From: Spirabiliibacterium pneumoniae
GTDB lineage: Bacteria; Pseudomonadota; Gammaproteobacteria; Enterobacterales; Pasteurellaceae
Assembly (NCBI RefSeq): GCF_014884995.1
Contig: NZ_JABMII010000003.1
Span: forward strand, 62,001 to 126,000
Direction of reading: 5' to 3'
DNA: 64,000 nucleotides
Shown here: one piece after another, positions 27,941 through 36,702 of the stretch
Numbering within the stretch: the first letter of the stretch is position 1
Layout of the letters: each line of letters begins with the position of its first letter
Program-made: the position numbers and the translations under genes
The notes under the pieces: generated by a model
What the model was told of the DNA's origin: nothing
The model's input: the letters and a program-made list of their open reading frames with translations, nothing else
Databases searched by the model: none

Positions 27941-29902
27941 TTATTCTTTATTATATAATTTCCCTACTAATGATCGCGTATTGAGGTTGACGTCGATTAT
28001 TTCAACGTTGACTTTATCGCCTAGTTGCCAGCATTTTTGATCATTGATATACAGTGCAATTTCGTCATTATTGACATTCACTGTTGTTTTATCTGCAGTA
28101 ATGTTACTCATGGGAATAAACACACTTGCGCCAGTGTCGGTGATTTGTACGCGTATGCCGCCACGGCTGATGTCGGTGACTTCAGCGTGATGGACCGCAC
28201 TTTCGTTATTTTGTGCAGCGTAGAATCGGGCGTAAAGCCAGTCGGCGATGTCGCGTTCAACTAGGCGATTTTGGCGGCGAGCCTCTTGCAAGCGTTGTAA
28301 AAGGGGTTCGTCAGGTGCAGTTATCGGTTGTTGCTGTAAGTGCGCTTTGATGATGCGGTGGTTGACCATATCAGAGTACTTGCGAATTGGTGATGTCCAA
28401 GTGGCGTAGCCTTCGAGACCTAGACCAAAGTGCGGTGCAATCTCTATTTTAAATTCTGTTGGTTGTAAAAACCGACGCAGGCGTAGCTCTGCAGCGTATA
28501 GGTTGCGGCGGTCCAGTGTTTGACGCATGCTGCGATAATGTTCGAGCTGGGTTAAATTTTCTTTACTAAAGCGTTCAGCTTCAGGGCTTTCAGGAGAAAG
28601 TGTGAGTGCGTCGAGCAGGTAATCCTGTGCTTGTGATAAGAATTTTTTATCAAAGCCGTTGTGTACGTTGAAGATACCGCACTTTGTTTCTTGGCTGAGG
28701 TAATGTGCTGCGGCGGTGTTGGCAAGAATCATACACTCTTCTACCATTTTGTGGGCAATGCGGCGATGTTTGGCGTGAATCGCTTTCACTTCACCGTCAT
28801 TAGCCAGCTCAAACACATAATCTGGGCGTTCATTAAACAATAAGGCATGTTCTTGCCGCCAGTTGATGCGAGTGAGTGCAAATTGATGCAACTGCTTGAG
28901 CTGTGTGGCGATGATGTCATTGGCAGGCTGCCATGCGTTATCACGGTTTTCTAAATAATCGGACACATCGTCATAATCTAGTTTCGCTTTGGATTCAATC
29001 CACGCGGCTTTGAATTCAGGTAGGCTTTGCATCTTGCCTTCGTTATCAAGCGTTATTTCACACACCAGTGCGGGGCGTTGCACATGTGGGCGCAACGAGC
29101 AGCGCTCGTCAGAGAGTTCAGCGGGCAACATAGGGATGATAAAACCTGGCAGATAGTTTGTAAAACAACGCTGGCGCGCGTCTTGATCAATTTGGCTGTG
29201 CTCGGGAATATACGCAGTTGGATCTGCTACTGCGATGCTTAATTTCCAGCCATTTTCGCATGGGGTGATATAAAGCGCATCATCCATATCCTGTGTGCTG
29301 TGCGCATCAATAGTGATAAATGAAAGTGCGGTGAGATCTTGGCGTGGAATATCATCCAACGTGTAATTATCCAGCCCAGCGACAGGCTCGCGAGGTTGTT
29401 GGTGGCGTGCAAGTGTTACCCACCAAGGTGCAAATTTATCATCAGCAGCACAAATAATGCGTTCAATTTTGACTTTAAAGCCGCCGTTGTCGCGCAGCGG
29501 GTGATTAATAAGTTGTGCGACAACCCAGTCGTTTTCGTGCAGTTCACCCACATTTTCAGTACTCACGGCACTGAGCGCGCGTTTTATATTAGGATGATCG
29601 GGCACCACTTGCGGCTTTTGCTGTTTATTAAACCGCACTTTACCAATAAAGCGACCGAGCATTGGCTCTATCAGACTTTCAGGCTCGGCTTGTGTTTTTT
29701 CACCGTCTTGATTGAGAATGGCTTTGACCTTATCACCGTGCAATACATTTTTCATCGCAGGTGGTGCGATAAAGTAGCTTTGTTTATCGCATTCCAAAAA
29801 GCCAAACCCTTTGTCATTGGCTCGAATAGTGCCTTCAACGCGTGGTTTGCTGGCGTGTAGTTGTTGCTTTAATTGGCTAAGCAGTGGATTGTCTTGAAAC
29901 AT
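27941..29902 (-). CDS. rnb: exoribonuclease II
   Basis: RNase II degrades single-stranded RNA from the 3' end. The product from the ATG at 29902 has 653 residues (E. coli 644); the ATG follows CAGGACAATC, while the upstream in-frame extension is not supported. Two cold-shock domains come first, then the RNB catalytic domain with the acidic cluster IDAHSTQDMDDALYI (about residue 200) and the C-terminal S1 domain (AEVTDISRGGIRVQI). It lies just downstream of fabI on the same strand, as in H. influenzae. Confidence 0.95.
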   Translation of the reverse strand: MFQDNPLLSQLKQQLHASKPRVEGTIRANDKGFGFLECDKQSYFIAPPAMKNVLHGDKVKAILNQDGEKTQAEPESLIEPMLGRFIGKVRFNKQQKPQVVPDHPNIKRALSAVSTENVGELHENDWVVAQLINHPLRDNGGFKVKIERIICAADDKFAPWWVTLARHQQPREPVAGLDNYTLDDIPRQDLTALSFITIDAHSTQDMDDALYITPCENGWKLSIAVADPTAYIPEHSQIDQDARQRCFTNYLPGFIIPMLPAELSDERCSLRPHVQRPALVCEITLDNEGKMQSLPEFKAAWIESKAKLDYDDVSDYLENRDNAWQPANDIIATQLKQLHQFALTRINWRQEHALLFNERPDYVFELANDGEVKAIHAKHRRIAHKMVEECMILANTAAAHYLSQETKCGIFNVHNGFDKKFLSQAQDYLLDALTLSPESPEAERFSKENLTQLEHYRSMRQTLDRRNLYAAELRLRRFLQPTEFKIEIAPHFGLGLEGYATWTSPIRKYSDMVNHRIIKAHLQQQPITAPDEPLLQRLQEARRQNRLVERDIADWLYARFYAAQNNESAVHHAEVTDISRGGIRVQITDTGASVFIPMSNITADKTTVNVNNDEIALYINDQKCWQLGDKVNVEIIDVNLNTRSLVGKLYNKE

Positions 29903-29962
29903 GATTGTCCTGATGCAAAAGAAAACAGCAGTATGTGACATACTGCTGTAAAGGTGTAGAGA

Positions 29963-30751
29963 TTATTCCGCGTCTAATTCGTTCATGGCGGCGATGTTGA
30001 AACCACCATCGACATGCAGAATTTCACCTGTCACGCCAGAGGCGAGATCAGAACACAAAAATGCAGCACTTTTACCCACATCCTCAGTGGTTACAGTGCG
30101 GCGCAGTGGGGTAACGGCTTCACAATGGGAGAGCATTTTTTTGAAGTTTTTAATGCCAGAGGCCGCTAAAGTGCGGATAGGGCCAGCGGAAATGGCATTC
30201 ACACGGATGCCTTCTTTGCCCATAGCGTTCGCCATAAAGCGCACGTTGGCTTCCAAAGAGGCTTTAGCCAGTCCCATCACGTTGTAGTTTGGAATAGCGC
30301 GTTCTGCACCGAGGTAGGAAAGGGTTACTAAGCCTGAGCCAGGGTTGAGCATTTTGCGTGCAGCTTTGGCCATGGCTACAAAGCTGTATGAACTGATGTC
30401 GTGGGCAATTTTGAATCCTTCGCGATTGACTGCATCGACATAGTCACCGTCAAGTTGGTCGCCAGGTGCAAAAGCGATGGCATGTACAAAGCCATCAAAT
30501 TTTTCCCAGTGTTTGCCTAACTCGGCAAAGCAATTTTCGATGTCTTGATCGTTGGCCACATCACATGGAATGACGATATTTGAACCGAAATCTTTGGCAT
30601 ATTCTTCAACACGAGGTTTTAATTTGTCGTTTTGATAAGTGAATGCCAGCTCAGCGCCCGCCTCACACATGGCTTTGGCAATGCCGTAAGCAATTGAGCG
30701 GTTACTTGCCACACCTGCGATTAAAATACGTTTATTGGATAAAAAGCCCAT
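29963..30751 (-). CDS. fabI: enoyl-[acyl-carrier-protein] reductase (NADH)
   Basis: FabI performs the last reduction of fatty-acid elongation and is the triclosan target. The 262-residue product starts [23 protein letters not shown], the nucleotide-binding region. The active site YxxxxxxK is visible as [10 protein letters not shown], with an upstream tyrosine in LSYLGAERA. The start follows TAGGACAACATT. An adjacent hairpin in the leader could regulate it. Confidence 0.97.
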   Translation of the reverse strand: MGFLSNKRILIAGVASNRSIAYGIAKAMCEAGAELAFTYQNDKLKPRVEEYAKDFGSNIVIPCDVANDQDIENCFAELGKHWEKFDGFVHAIAFAPGDQLDGDYVDAVNREGFKIAHDISSYSFVAMAKAARKMLNPGSGLVTLSYLGAERAIPNYNVMGLAKASLEANVRFMANAMGKEGIRVNAISAGPIRTLAASGIKNFKKMLSHCEAVTPLRRTVTTEDVGKSAAFLCSDLASGVTGEILHVDGGFNIAAMNELDAE

Positions 30752-30768
30752 AATGTTGTCCTAGTTTC

Positions 30769-30795
30769 AAAGAAAAGATGAGCGAAATGCTCATC
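30769..30795 (-). terminator. hairpin with U-run between yqjK and fabI (terminator or attenuator)
   Basis: On the minus strand GATGAGC / GCTCATC form a 7-bp stem with a 5-base loop, followed by TTTTCTTT. It ends only 18 bases before the fabI start, leaving no space for a promoter behind it. It may terminate the yqj operon partly, or act as an attenuator in the fabI leader. Confidence 0.6.
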
Positions 30796-30808
30796 ATGAT
30801 TAGGGGGT

Positions 30809-30814
30809 ATTATA
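30809..30814 (-). promoter_or_regulatory. likely -10 element of the fabI promoter
   Basis: The minus strand reads TATAAT, a perfect -10, with TAGATT 17 bases upstream as a weak -35. Transcription would begin just before the leader hairpin at 30769-30795. Confidence 0.45.
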
Positions 30815-30848
30815 CTGAAAAGCGAATCAATAATCTATTGTCACGCAG

Positions 30849-31121
30849 TTACTTGTTGTCATCTTGCTGTTTGTTTTTAAGGAAGAAAAACGATGCCACG
30901 CCTGCACCTGCCGCAGGCAACAGTAACCATTTTTTACCACCGAAGAGTAAGCGCGTGCCAATGGAAATTAGCGCAGAGCGAATAAGCGGACTGGCTAAGG
31001 ATTTCGCATAGCTCAGCGGTTCGGCGATATTTTGCTTGGTGTCTCGGCTTTCGAGTTTAAATCGCTGACGCAGAATTTCACCACGTAACTGCAAGAGCTC
31101 AAGCTGTTGACGTTTGTTCAT
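30849..31121 (-). CDS. yqjK: YqjK-like inner-membrane associated protein
   Basis: The 90-residue product starts at the ATG at 31121 behind AAGGAGCGTGAT. The N-terminal half is polar and helical (MNKRQQLELLQLRGEILRQR), and the C-terminal half has a hydrophobic segment (WLLLPAAGAGVASFFFL) and a charged tail. By position and layout it matches E. coli yqjK, the third member of the yqjD-yqjE-yqjK set. Function is unknown. Confidence 0.62.
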   Translation of the reverse strand: MNKRQQLELLQLRGEILRQRFKLESRDTKQNIAEPLSYAKSLASPLIRSALISIGTRLLFGGKKWLLLPAAGAGVASFFFLKNKQQDDNK

Positions 31122-31122
31122 A

Positions 31123-31524
31123 TCACGCTCCTTGAGATGGGCTTGAACGCATAGCGCGCTTAATAGCCGCAACATCTTGTTTAATTTCAGTTAATGTGTC
31201 AGGTAAAAAGCCTTTTTGTTTGCGTAACATGACCACAATCGCAATGCCCAAAAGCACCATTACACCAAAGCCGATGCCCGTGATCAGGAAAAATGCGAAT
31301 GCTTTTTGCTCCACAGGCAACCAAGCATCAAGGGCAAACAATAAACTAATGCCTGAGAAAAGAAAAAGAATAAATGCAAGCAGGGCACAGATCACAATGG
31401 CAATCAAGCGAGATTTGAGATCGCTTAATTCAACGCTGGCCATTTCCAAACGTACGCTGGCAAGCTCAAGTGCGGTCACAACGGTATTTTTAACCCCAGA
31501 TTTGATTTTGCTAACACTTTGCAT
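31123..31524 (-). CDS. yqjE: YqjE-like membrane protein (phage holin family domain)
   Basis: The 133-residue product has a polar N-terminus and two long hydrophobic segments (IAIVICALLAFILFLFSGIS and FAFFLITGIGFGVMVLLGIA), typical of the YqjE/holin-like family; this does not imply lysis activity. It starts behind GGAGATGACGT and its stop touches yqjK. It is the middle gene of the yqjDEK-like operon. Its cellular role is unknown. Confidence 0.72.
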   Translation of the reverse strand: MQSVSKIKSGVKNTVVTALELASVRLEMASVELSDLKSRLIAIVICALLAFILFLFSGISLLFALDAWLPVEQKAFAFFLITGIGFGVMVLLGIAIVVMLRKQKGFLPDTLTEIKQDVAAIKRAMRSSPSQGA

Positions 31525-31583
31525 ACGTCATCTCCATGTAGCTTAAGAGGAAAGAAGCCGCTAGGCGACTTCTTTTAATGTGA

Positions 31584-31898
31584 TTAGCGACTACGGTTGA
31601 TTAACAAACCTGCTAAGAAAGCAACGCCAGCTGCGATCCCGATGGTTTTATATGGGTTGTCTTGAATCAACTCATCAGATTGACGAATTGCCGCGCGTGC
31701 TTTATCTGCTGCTTTTGCGCGCAAATCATCGAGTTGTTCACGGTAGCCGTCAGTTTTCTCAACTAATTGTTTTTTCAATTTTTTGAGTTGATCTGCGCTA
31801 ACTTCGCCACCTTCTTCTACTAATTTCTCAGCAGAATCTAAGATGTCTTGCAACTCAGACAAAAGCTCGTCACGTTTGTTGTCAAAAGTGTTTTTCAT
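31584..31898 (-). CDS. yqjD: YqjD/ElaB-family (DUF883) ribosome-associated membrane protein
   Basis: The 104-residue product starts at the ATG at 31898 behind AAGGAGTTGTAT. It is mostly charged helix (residues 1-75, likely coiled coil) with the conserved DDLRAKAADKARAA and DELIQDNPYKTIG segments, then a short C-terminal membrane anchor (IGIAAGVAFLAGLLINRSR). E. coli YqjD and ElaB anchor ribosomes at the membrane in stationary phase; the same role is a reasonable inference. It is the first gene of the yqjDEK set. Confidence 0.85.
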   Translation of the reverse strand: MKNTFDNKRDELLSELQDILDSAEKLVEEGGEVSADQLKKLKKQLVEKTDGYREQLDDLRAKAADKARAAIRQSDELIQDNPYKTIGIAAGVAFLAGLLINRSR

Positions 31899-31999
31899 AT
31901 ACAACTCCTTATGTGTTATGTTGTTCACTTTATGAATGATCTGCCTTTGATAATGGCATATCTGCTCCACTTTTGCAAGAATTTTACAATTATATTACA

Positions 32000-32764
32000 T
32001 TAAGCAGGATTATTCACTTCATGATATTCCACTGTTAAATCAAAGTGTGTGGCTAACCAGTGGCCCAATGCTTGCACGCCAAAGCGTTCGGTGGCGTGAT
32101 GGCCTGCGGCATAAAAGTGAATACCCATTTCGCGCGCAGTGTGAATGGTGCGTTCTGAAACTTCGCCAGTAATAAAGGCATCTATGCCATAAGCGGCGGC
32201 TAAATCAATGTAATCTTGTCCACCTCCCGTGCATAAGGCTACGCGCTCAATGCGCTCAGGCGCATTATCGCCACAGTGCAGTGGTTCACGTTCAAGAATA
32301 AAGGAAATCCGCTGCCGAAGTGCATCTGCGCTGAGCGGTTGAGCTAATTTGCCATAAACGGGAATGGAGAATGGCGAGTCTTCTAACGGCTCTAGATCGA
32401 TAATATCAAGACGCTTAGCAAGCTGGGCGTTATTACCCAAATGGGGATGCACATCCAAAGGCAGGTGATAGGCATAAAGATTGATATTATTTTGCATTAA
32501 TGTGCGAATGCGTTTTGCCTTCATGCCTGTGAGTGTGACAGGTTCGTTTTTCCAAAAATAGCCATGATGAACAAGTACGGCATCAGCCTGTTGTGCGGTG
32601 GCATAGTCGAGCAGTGCTTGGCAAGCAGTTACGCCACAGATAATTTTTTTAACCGCACTTTTACCTTCCACTTGCAGCCCATTGGGGGCATAGTCTTTAA
32701 TCTCATCGCTTTTTAATTCGTGATTGATAATATGTTCAAGTTCGTAGTGGTTGATTCCTGGCAT
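32000..32764 (-). CDS. Nif3-like dinuclear metal centre protein (YbgI family)
   Basis: The 254-residue product starts at the ATG at 32764 behind AAGAGGTG. Family metal ligands are visible: VLVHHGYFWK (HH), the AYHLPLDVHPHLGNN segment with its histidines, and the C-terminal GHHATERFGV motif with a histidine and glutamate. Members form toroidal hexamers; they are often labelled GTP cyclohydrolase type 2 homologues, but the true activity in this clade is unproven. Confidence 0.9.
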   Translation of the reverse strand: MPGINHYELEHIINHELKSDEIKDYAPNGLQVEGKSAVKKIICGVTACQALLDYATAQQADAVLVHHGYFWKNEPVTLTGMKAKRIRTLMQNNINLYAYHLPLDVHPHLGNNAQLAKRLDIIDLEPLEDSPFSIPVYGKLAQPLSADALRQRISFILEREPLHCGDNAPERIERVALCTGGGQDYIDLAAAYGIDAFITGEVSERTIHTAREMGIHFYAAGHHATERFGVQALGHWLATHFDLTVEYHEVNNPA

Positions 32765-32944
32765 ATACACACCTCTTAATCGTCAATGTGCTTTGATAGA
32801 GCGTTAAAATGTTGCAAACAAAATCCGTAAGAAATTTGCAATATGAATATTGCTTATGGTATAGATATATATGTTACATAAAAGTTATCTTAGTTGAAAT
32901 AGCTTGATTTGTAACGTGGTTTTACAATAACAAAAGGATATTAT

Positions 32945-33103
32945 ATGTTACATTATGCTATCGTATTTTTCGTAATTGCACTTATCGCGGCGGCGCTGGG
33001 TTTCGGTGGTATCGCAGGTAGTGCTGTGGGCATCGCTAAGATTTTGTTCATCGTTTTCTTAGTGCTTTCCGTTATCTCATTTATTTTTGGACGAAAAAGG
33101 TAA
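32945..33103 (+). CDS. ytjA: YtjA-family (DUF1328) small membrane protein
   Basis: This 52-residue protein consists of two hydrophobic segments: an N-terminal one ([20 protein letters not shown]) and a second after the short [10 protein letters not shown] linker ([17 protein letters not shown]), ending in GRKR. The [14 protein letters not shown] linker is the hallmark of the YtjA/DUF1328 family. The ATG follows AAAAGGATATTAT, a good ribosome site, and a strong terminator follows. Function is unknown; in enterics relatives are stress-associated small proteins. Confidence 0.85.
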   Translation: MLHYAIVFFVIALIAAALGFGGIAGSAVGIAKILFIVFLVLSVISFIFGRKR

Positions 33104-33119
33104 CAACACAACGAAAGAA

Positions 33120-33146
33120 AAGGGAGGCAAAGCTTCCCTTTTTTAT
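33120..33146. terminator. terminator between ytjA and kdgR
   Basis: AAGGGAGGC / GCTTCCCTT form a 9-bp stem (one G-U pair) with an AAA loop, followed by TTTTTT. It serves ytjA on the plus strand and lies 9 bases past the convergent kdgR stop. Confidence 0.85.
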
Positions 33147-33154
33147 GTTTTTTA

Positions 33155-33949
33155 TCATACAGGGTAGTGATGAAATCCGAGATTCTCTGAAATATTTTTA
33201 CCTGCATTTTGTAGCAATTTCACCAAGCTCTCGAGATTTTCTTCCTCAAATCGCACGGTTGGCAGAGAAATGGACACGCCAGCAATAATGCGACCGAAGC
33301 GGTTATAAACAGGTGCTGCGATGCAGCGCAAGCCTGCTTCTTGCTCTTCGTTGTCTTGTGCAAAGTGCTGTTGTCGCACGTCCTTCAGTTCAGCGAGCAA
33401 CTGATCAACATTTTCTAGCGTATTTTCAGTGTGACGCTTGAATTCTACATCTTTTAAAATTTCTCTTACTCTGTCGTCATCAAGATCAGACATTAATACT
33501 TTGCCGATCGCGGTGCTGTAAAGCGGGTTACGGCGACCAATGCGGGAATACATACGCAGATTATAGCCAGAATCAATTTTGTGCAGATAAACAATCTCAT
33601 GCCCTTCAAAAATACCCAAATGCAATGCTTCATTTGTTTGGTTGGCAATTTTTTGCATTTCTTTGTCGGCAAGGGGCACTAGATCCGTGTATTCCAGTGC
33701 ACAGGCGCCCACTTCGAATAATTTGATGGTCAGGCCATATTTGTCCGTTTCACCTTCTTGATAAACAAAGCCAAGATTTTTCATAGTTTGTAAAAAGCGA
33801 TAGGTCGTGCTTTTTGACATCATTAAACGTTGGGAAAGTTCAGTTATACCAATATCTTTTTGCTTAGCAAGCGCTTCAAGAATTGCAAAAACTTTCAGCA
33901 CAGATGAAACGGCTTCGGGTTGTGTGTCCTTTTCTTTTGCTTTATCCAT
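33155..33949 (-). CDS. kdgR: IclR-family regulator KdgR
   Basis: The 264-residue product from the ATG at 33949 closely resembles E. coli KdgR. The helix-turn-helix is in GITELSQRLMMSKSTTYRFLQTM, and the effector domain shows NLRMYSRIGRRNPLYSTAIGKVL and the conserved EEQEAGLRCIAAPV stretch. KdgR represses genes for hexuronate and 2-keto-3-deoxygluconate metabolism and is released by KDG. No kdg or uxu genes lie nearby. The chondroitin lyase 16 kb away would yield unsaturated uronates that feed this route, so a regulatory link is possible but not shown. Confidence 0.9.
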   Translation of the reverse strand: MDKAKEKDTQPEAVSSVLKVFAILEALAKQKDIGITELSQRLMMSKSTTYRFLQTMKNLGFVYQEGETDKYGLTIKLFEVGACALEYTDLVPLADKEMQKIANQTNEALHLGIFEGHEIVYLHKIDSGYNLRMYSRIGRRNPLYSTAIGKVLMSDLDDDRVREILKDVEFKRHTENTLENVDQLLAELKDVRQQHFAQDNEEQEAGLRCIAAPVYNRFGRIIAGVSISLPTVRFEEENLESLVKLLQNAGKNISENLGFHHYPV

Positions 33950-34044
33950 TTTTATCCACTCATTCTGTTCATACGGCACAGTGCGCTCATTATAGGGAAA
34001 AAATTATTTTTTTCAAAAGAGACTTTTATTATTTTTTCGATATA

Positions 34045-34064
34045 TCAATATTTTGAGATATTGA
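34045..34064. promoter_or_regulatory. inverted repeat upstream of kdgR, possible operator
   Basis: TCAATAT and ATATTGA form a 7-bp inverted repeat with a 6-base spacer, about 100 bases before the kdgR start. It does not match the classical KdgR box closely. The role is a guess. Confidence 0.25.
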
Positions 34065-34155
34065 GCACATTTTTAATAATTAACATTAACAGCTTTGTTA
34101 CCTAACCGCACTTTGCGATAACATCTCATAAAACATAAAGTGCGGTTGGGCGTGT

Positions 34156-34944
34156 TTATTTCGCAAATGGTTGAATTTTATTTAAGATTGCTTTTGCAAC
34201 TTTGGCAGGCGCTGCGACAACGTTGCCTGATTGCAAATAGGCATGACCGCCAGTGAAATCAGAGACAATGCCACCCGCTTCACGCACAATCAAATCGCCT
34301 GCTGCACAATCCCACGGTTTCAATCCGCTTTCAAAATAGCCATCTACGCGCCCTGCTGCCACATAGGCCAAATCAAGTGCTGCGGAGCCTGTGCGGCGGA
34401 AATCAGCCACTTGGTCAGCCATTGCGGTCATCATATTAAATTGGGTTGGCATATTGCGTTTTTGTTTAAATGGGAAACCTGTTGCGATAATGCTGCCGTC
34501 AAGCTCTTGCTTATTATTAACACGCAAGCGCATTTCATTGAGTTTGGCGCCTTCACCACGCACGGCGGTGAATAGCTCATTGCGAATAGGATCATAAACC
34601 ACGCCCACAGTGGTGCGGCCATGCTCACGAACAGCAATGGAAACAGCAAAGTGCGGTAAGGATTTGGTGAAATTGGTTGTGCCATCGAGTGGATCAATAA
34701 TCCATTGCACTTGCGCGTTCGCACCTTCCTGTGCACCACTTTCTTCGGCGATGATGGTGTGATCAGGATAAGATTTTTTAACGACCTCGATAATGGCAGC
34801 CTCAGCCGCTTTATCGACGTTAGTGACAAAATCGTTAGTTTGCTTGTTGTGTACTTCAACGCTGTCAGGGCGTTCATAACTTTTGGCAATCAAGTTGCCT
34901 GCTTTTCGTGCAGCACGAACAGCAATTGTTAACATGGGATTCAT
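34156..34944 (-). CDS. suhB: inositol-1-monophosphatase / antitermination factor SuhB
   Basis: The 262-residue product from the ATG at 34944 has the lithium-sensitive phosphatase motifs in order: EESG (IIAEESGAQ), the metal-binding WIIDPLDGTTNF and the C-terminal WDCAAGDLIVREAGG. In E. coli SuhB also joins the NusG/NusE rRNA antitermination complex. Which role dominates cannot be told here. It is monocistronic, bounded by USS-rich spacers. The ATG follows GGTGGACCCA. Confidence 0.93.
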   Translation of the reverse strand: MNPMLTIAVRAARKAGNLIAKSYERPDSVEVHNKQTNDFVTNVDKAAEAAIIEVVKKSYPDHTIIAEESGAQEGANAQVQWIIDPLDGTTNFTKSLPHFAVSIAVREHGRTTVGVVYDPIRNELFTAVRGEGAKLNEMRLRVNNKQELDGSIIATGFPFKQKRNMPTQFNMMTAMADQVADFRRTGSAALDLAYVAAGRVDGYFESGLKPWDCAAGDLIVREAGGIVSDFTGGHAYLQSGNVVAAPAKVAKAILNKIQPFAK

Positions 34945-35048
34945 TGGGTCCACCGAGTTTAAAAAGAACAAAAATTACGCCAGCGTAAAGCTAGCCCTGA
35001 GCGCAATTATAACCGCACTTGGGTTAAATTGTAAGAGGAAAAATGGAA

Positions 35049-35071
35049 AAAGGCACGCTCAGGTGCCTTTT
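35049..35071 (-). terminator. terminator after tmaR
   Basis: AAAGGCAC / GTGCCTTT form an 8-bp stem with a 6-base loop; on the minus strand a TTTTTCC run follows. It lies immediately after the tmaR stop. Confidence 0.8.
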
Positions 35072-35072
35072 A

Positions 35073-35396
35073 TTATTTGGCTGGGCCTTTAGCCTGTTCT
35101 GCCATTTTTTTGCTGATTTCGCGGCGCTGTTTGGATGTTTCAGCATTGCGAATAATGTAATCATCAATGCGATCTTCATAGTCATCACGCATCGATAAAA
35201 TAATGGCGCGAATGTCGGCCACCGACATATCATCGGTGATATATTGATTTAAGTTATCGAGTAAGAGCACCCGTTTTTGGTTGTCGCGAATTTTACGTTG
35301 TACATCGTCCATATCGCGCAATAATTTGTTTTTCAAGCGATACATACGCACATACTCCAGTACATCCTGAAAAGATTGTTTGCTGACTTTTTCCAT
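35073..35396 (-). CDS. tmaR: PTS regulator TmaR (YeeX, DUF496)
   Basis: The 107-residue, highly charged helical protein matches E. coli TmaR/YeeX almost throughout: [25 protein letters not shown] and [15 protein letters not shown] are diagnostic. TmaR localises enzyme I of the phosphotransferase system to the cell pole in E. coli and so controls sugar uptake. It is a single gene with its own terminator. Confidence 0.93.
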   Translation of the reverse strand: MEKVSKQSFQDVLEYVRMYRLKNKLLRDMDDVQRKIRDNQKRVLLLDNLNQYITDDMSVADIRAIILSMRDDYEDRIDDYIIRNAETSKQRREISKKMAEQAKGPAK

Positions 35397-35593
35397 GGTT
35401 TTATGTCCTTTATAAGATGAATTATTGGTAATTTAGCTTTTTTTACTTCTGGGGTCAAAGTCTATGAATGGAATTTGTGAGCAAGATTAAGAAATTTTTG
35501 CCCAAAAGTGCATAAATTGATTGATTGATGATGGGTGCAGTGTTAAAACTAACCCATTTCATTGATTAGATATCACAAACGCAAGGATAAATC

Positions 35594-36676
35594 ATGTCAA
35601 AGGTATTCAATTTTAGCGCAGGCCCAGCGATGATGCCCGCTGAGGTGCTGGAAAAAGCGCAAAACGAATTACGCAATTGGGAAGAACTTCAAACCTCAGT
35701 AATGGAAGTTAGCCACCGCGGTAAAAACTTTATGGCGCTGGCAAAGCGCTCCATTGAACAAGTGCGTGAGCTGCTCGCCATTCCCGATAATTATCAAGTA
35801 CTGTTTGCGCAAGGTGGCGCGCGAGGGCAATTTGCGGCAATTCCGATGAATTTGCTCACTCCAAAAGGCAAGGCGCTTTACCTTAATAGTGGCTATTGGT
35901 CAAATGCTGCCGCCGATGAAGCCAAACGCTACGGCACAATTGAGGTGCAAGATATTCTGGTTGAGAAAAAAGGGCAAAGTGCGGTTGATCTGCCTGATTT
36001 ATCAGCGGTTGCGTCACAATACGATTACGTACACTACTGCCCGAATGAAACCATTAGTGGCGTTGAAATCTTTGATGTGCCAGATGTTGGCGATGGCGTG
36101 CTGGTGGCGGATATGTCGTCAACCATTCTTTCTCGTCCGATCGATGTCAGTCGTTTTGGTTTAATTTATGCTGGAGCACAAAAAAATGTCGGTCCTGCGG
36201 GCATTACCTTGATCATTGTGCGCGATGATTTGATCGGCCGGGCACAGCCGATTACGCCTTCAATTTGGAACTATCAGGTGCTGCGTGATAGCGATTCTAT
36301 GTTCAATACGCCACCGACATTTGCGTGGTATCTCTGTTCATTGGTATTTGAATGGCTGCTGCAACACGGTGGGCTTGATGCCATGGCTCAGCGCAATCAA
36401 ACCAAAGCGCAAGCACTTTATAACTTTATCGATCAAAGTGCGGTTTTCCACAATACAGTGGCACGGGAAAACCGCTCGCGCATGAATGTCACCTTCACCA
36501 CGGGTGATGCCGAGCGTGATATGCAATTTGTGGCACAAGCCACCGCCGCAGGCTTGCAGGCGCTCAAAGGTCATCGCATTGTGGGCGGCATGCGTGCATC
36601 TATTTATAACGCGATGCCATTGGATGGCATTAATGCACTGATTGACTTTATGCAGGCATTTGAACAACAGCGTTAA
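35594..36676 (+). CDS. serC: phosphoserine aminotransferase
   Basis: SerC makes phosphoserine for serine synthesis and acts in pyridoxal phosphate synthesis. The 360-residue product shows NFSAGPAMMP at the start, the glycine-rich FAQGGARGQFAAIPMN segment and the PLP lysine in YAGAQKNVGPAG. RBS GCAAGGATAAATC. It is followed 26 bases later by hisC, an order also seen in H. influenzae. Confidence 0.97.
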   Translation: MSKVFNFSAGPAMMPAEVLEKAQNELRNWEELQTSVMEVSHRGKNFMALAKRSIEQVRELLAIPDNYQVLFAQGGARGQFAAIPMNLLTPKGKALYLNSGYWSNAAADEAKRYGTIEVQDILVEKKGQSAVDLPDLSAVASQYDYVHYCPNETISGVEIFDVPDVGDGVLVADMSSTILSRPIDVSRFGLIYAGAQKNVGPAGITLIIVRDDLIGRAQPITPSIWNYQVLRDSDSMFNTPPTFAWYLCSLVFEWLLQHGGLDAMAQRNQTKAQALYNFIDQSAVFHNTVARENRSRMNVTFTTGDAERDMQFVAQATAAGLQALKGHRIVGGMRASIYNAMPLDGINALIDFMQAFEQQR

Positions 36677-36702
36677 CTCCATATTGAAATTAAAGGATGA
36701 AT

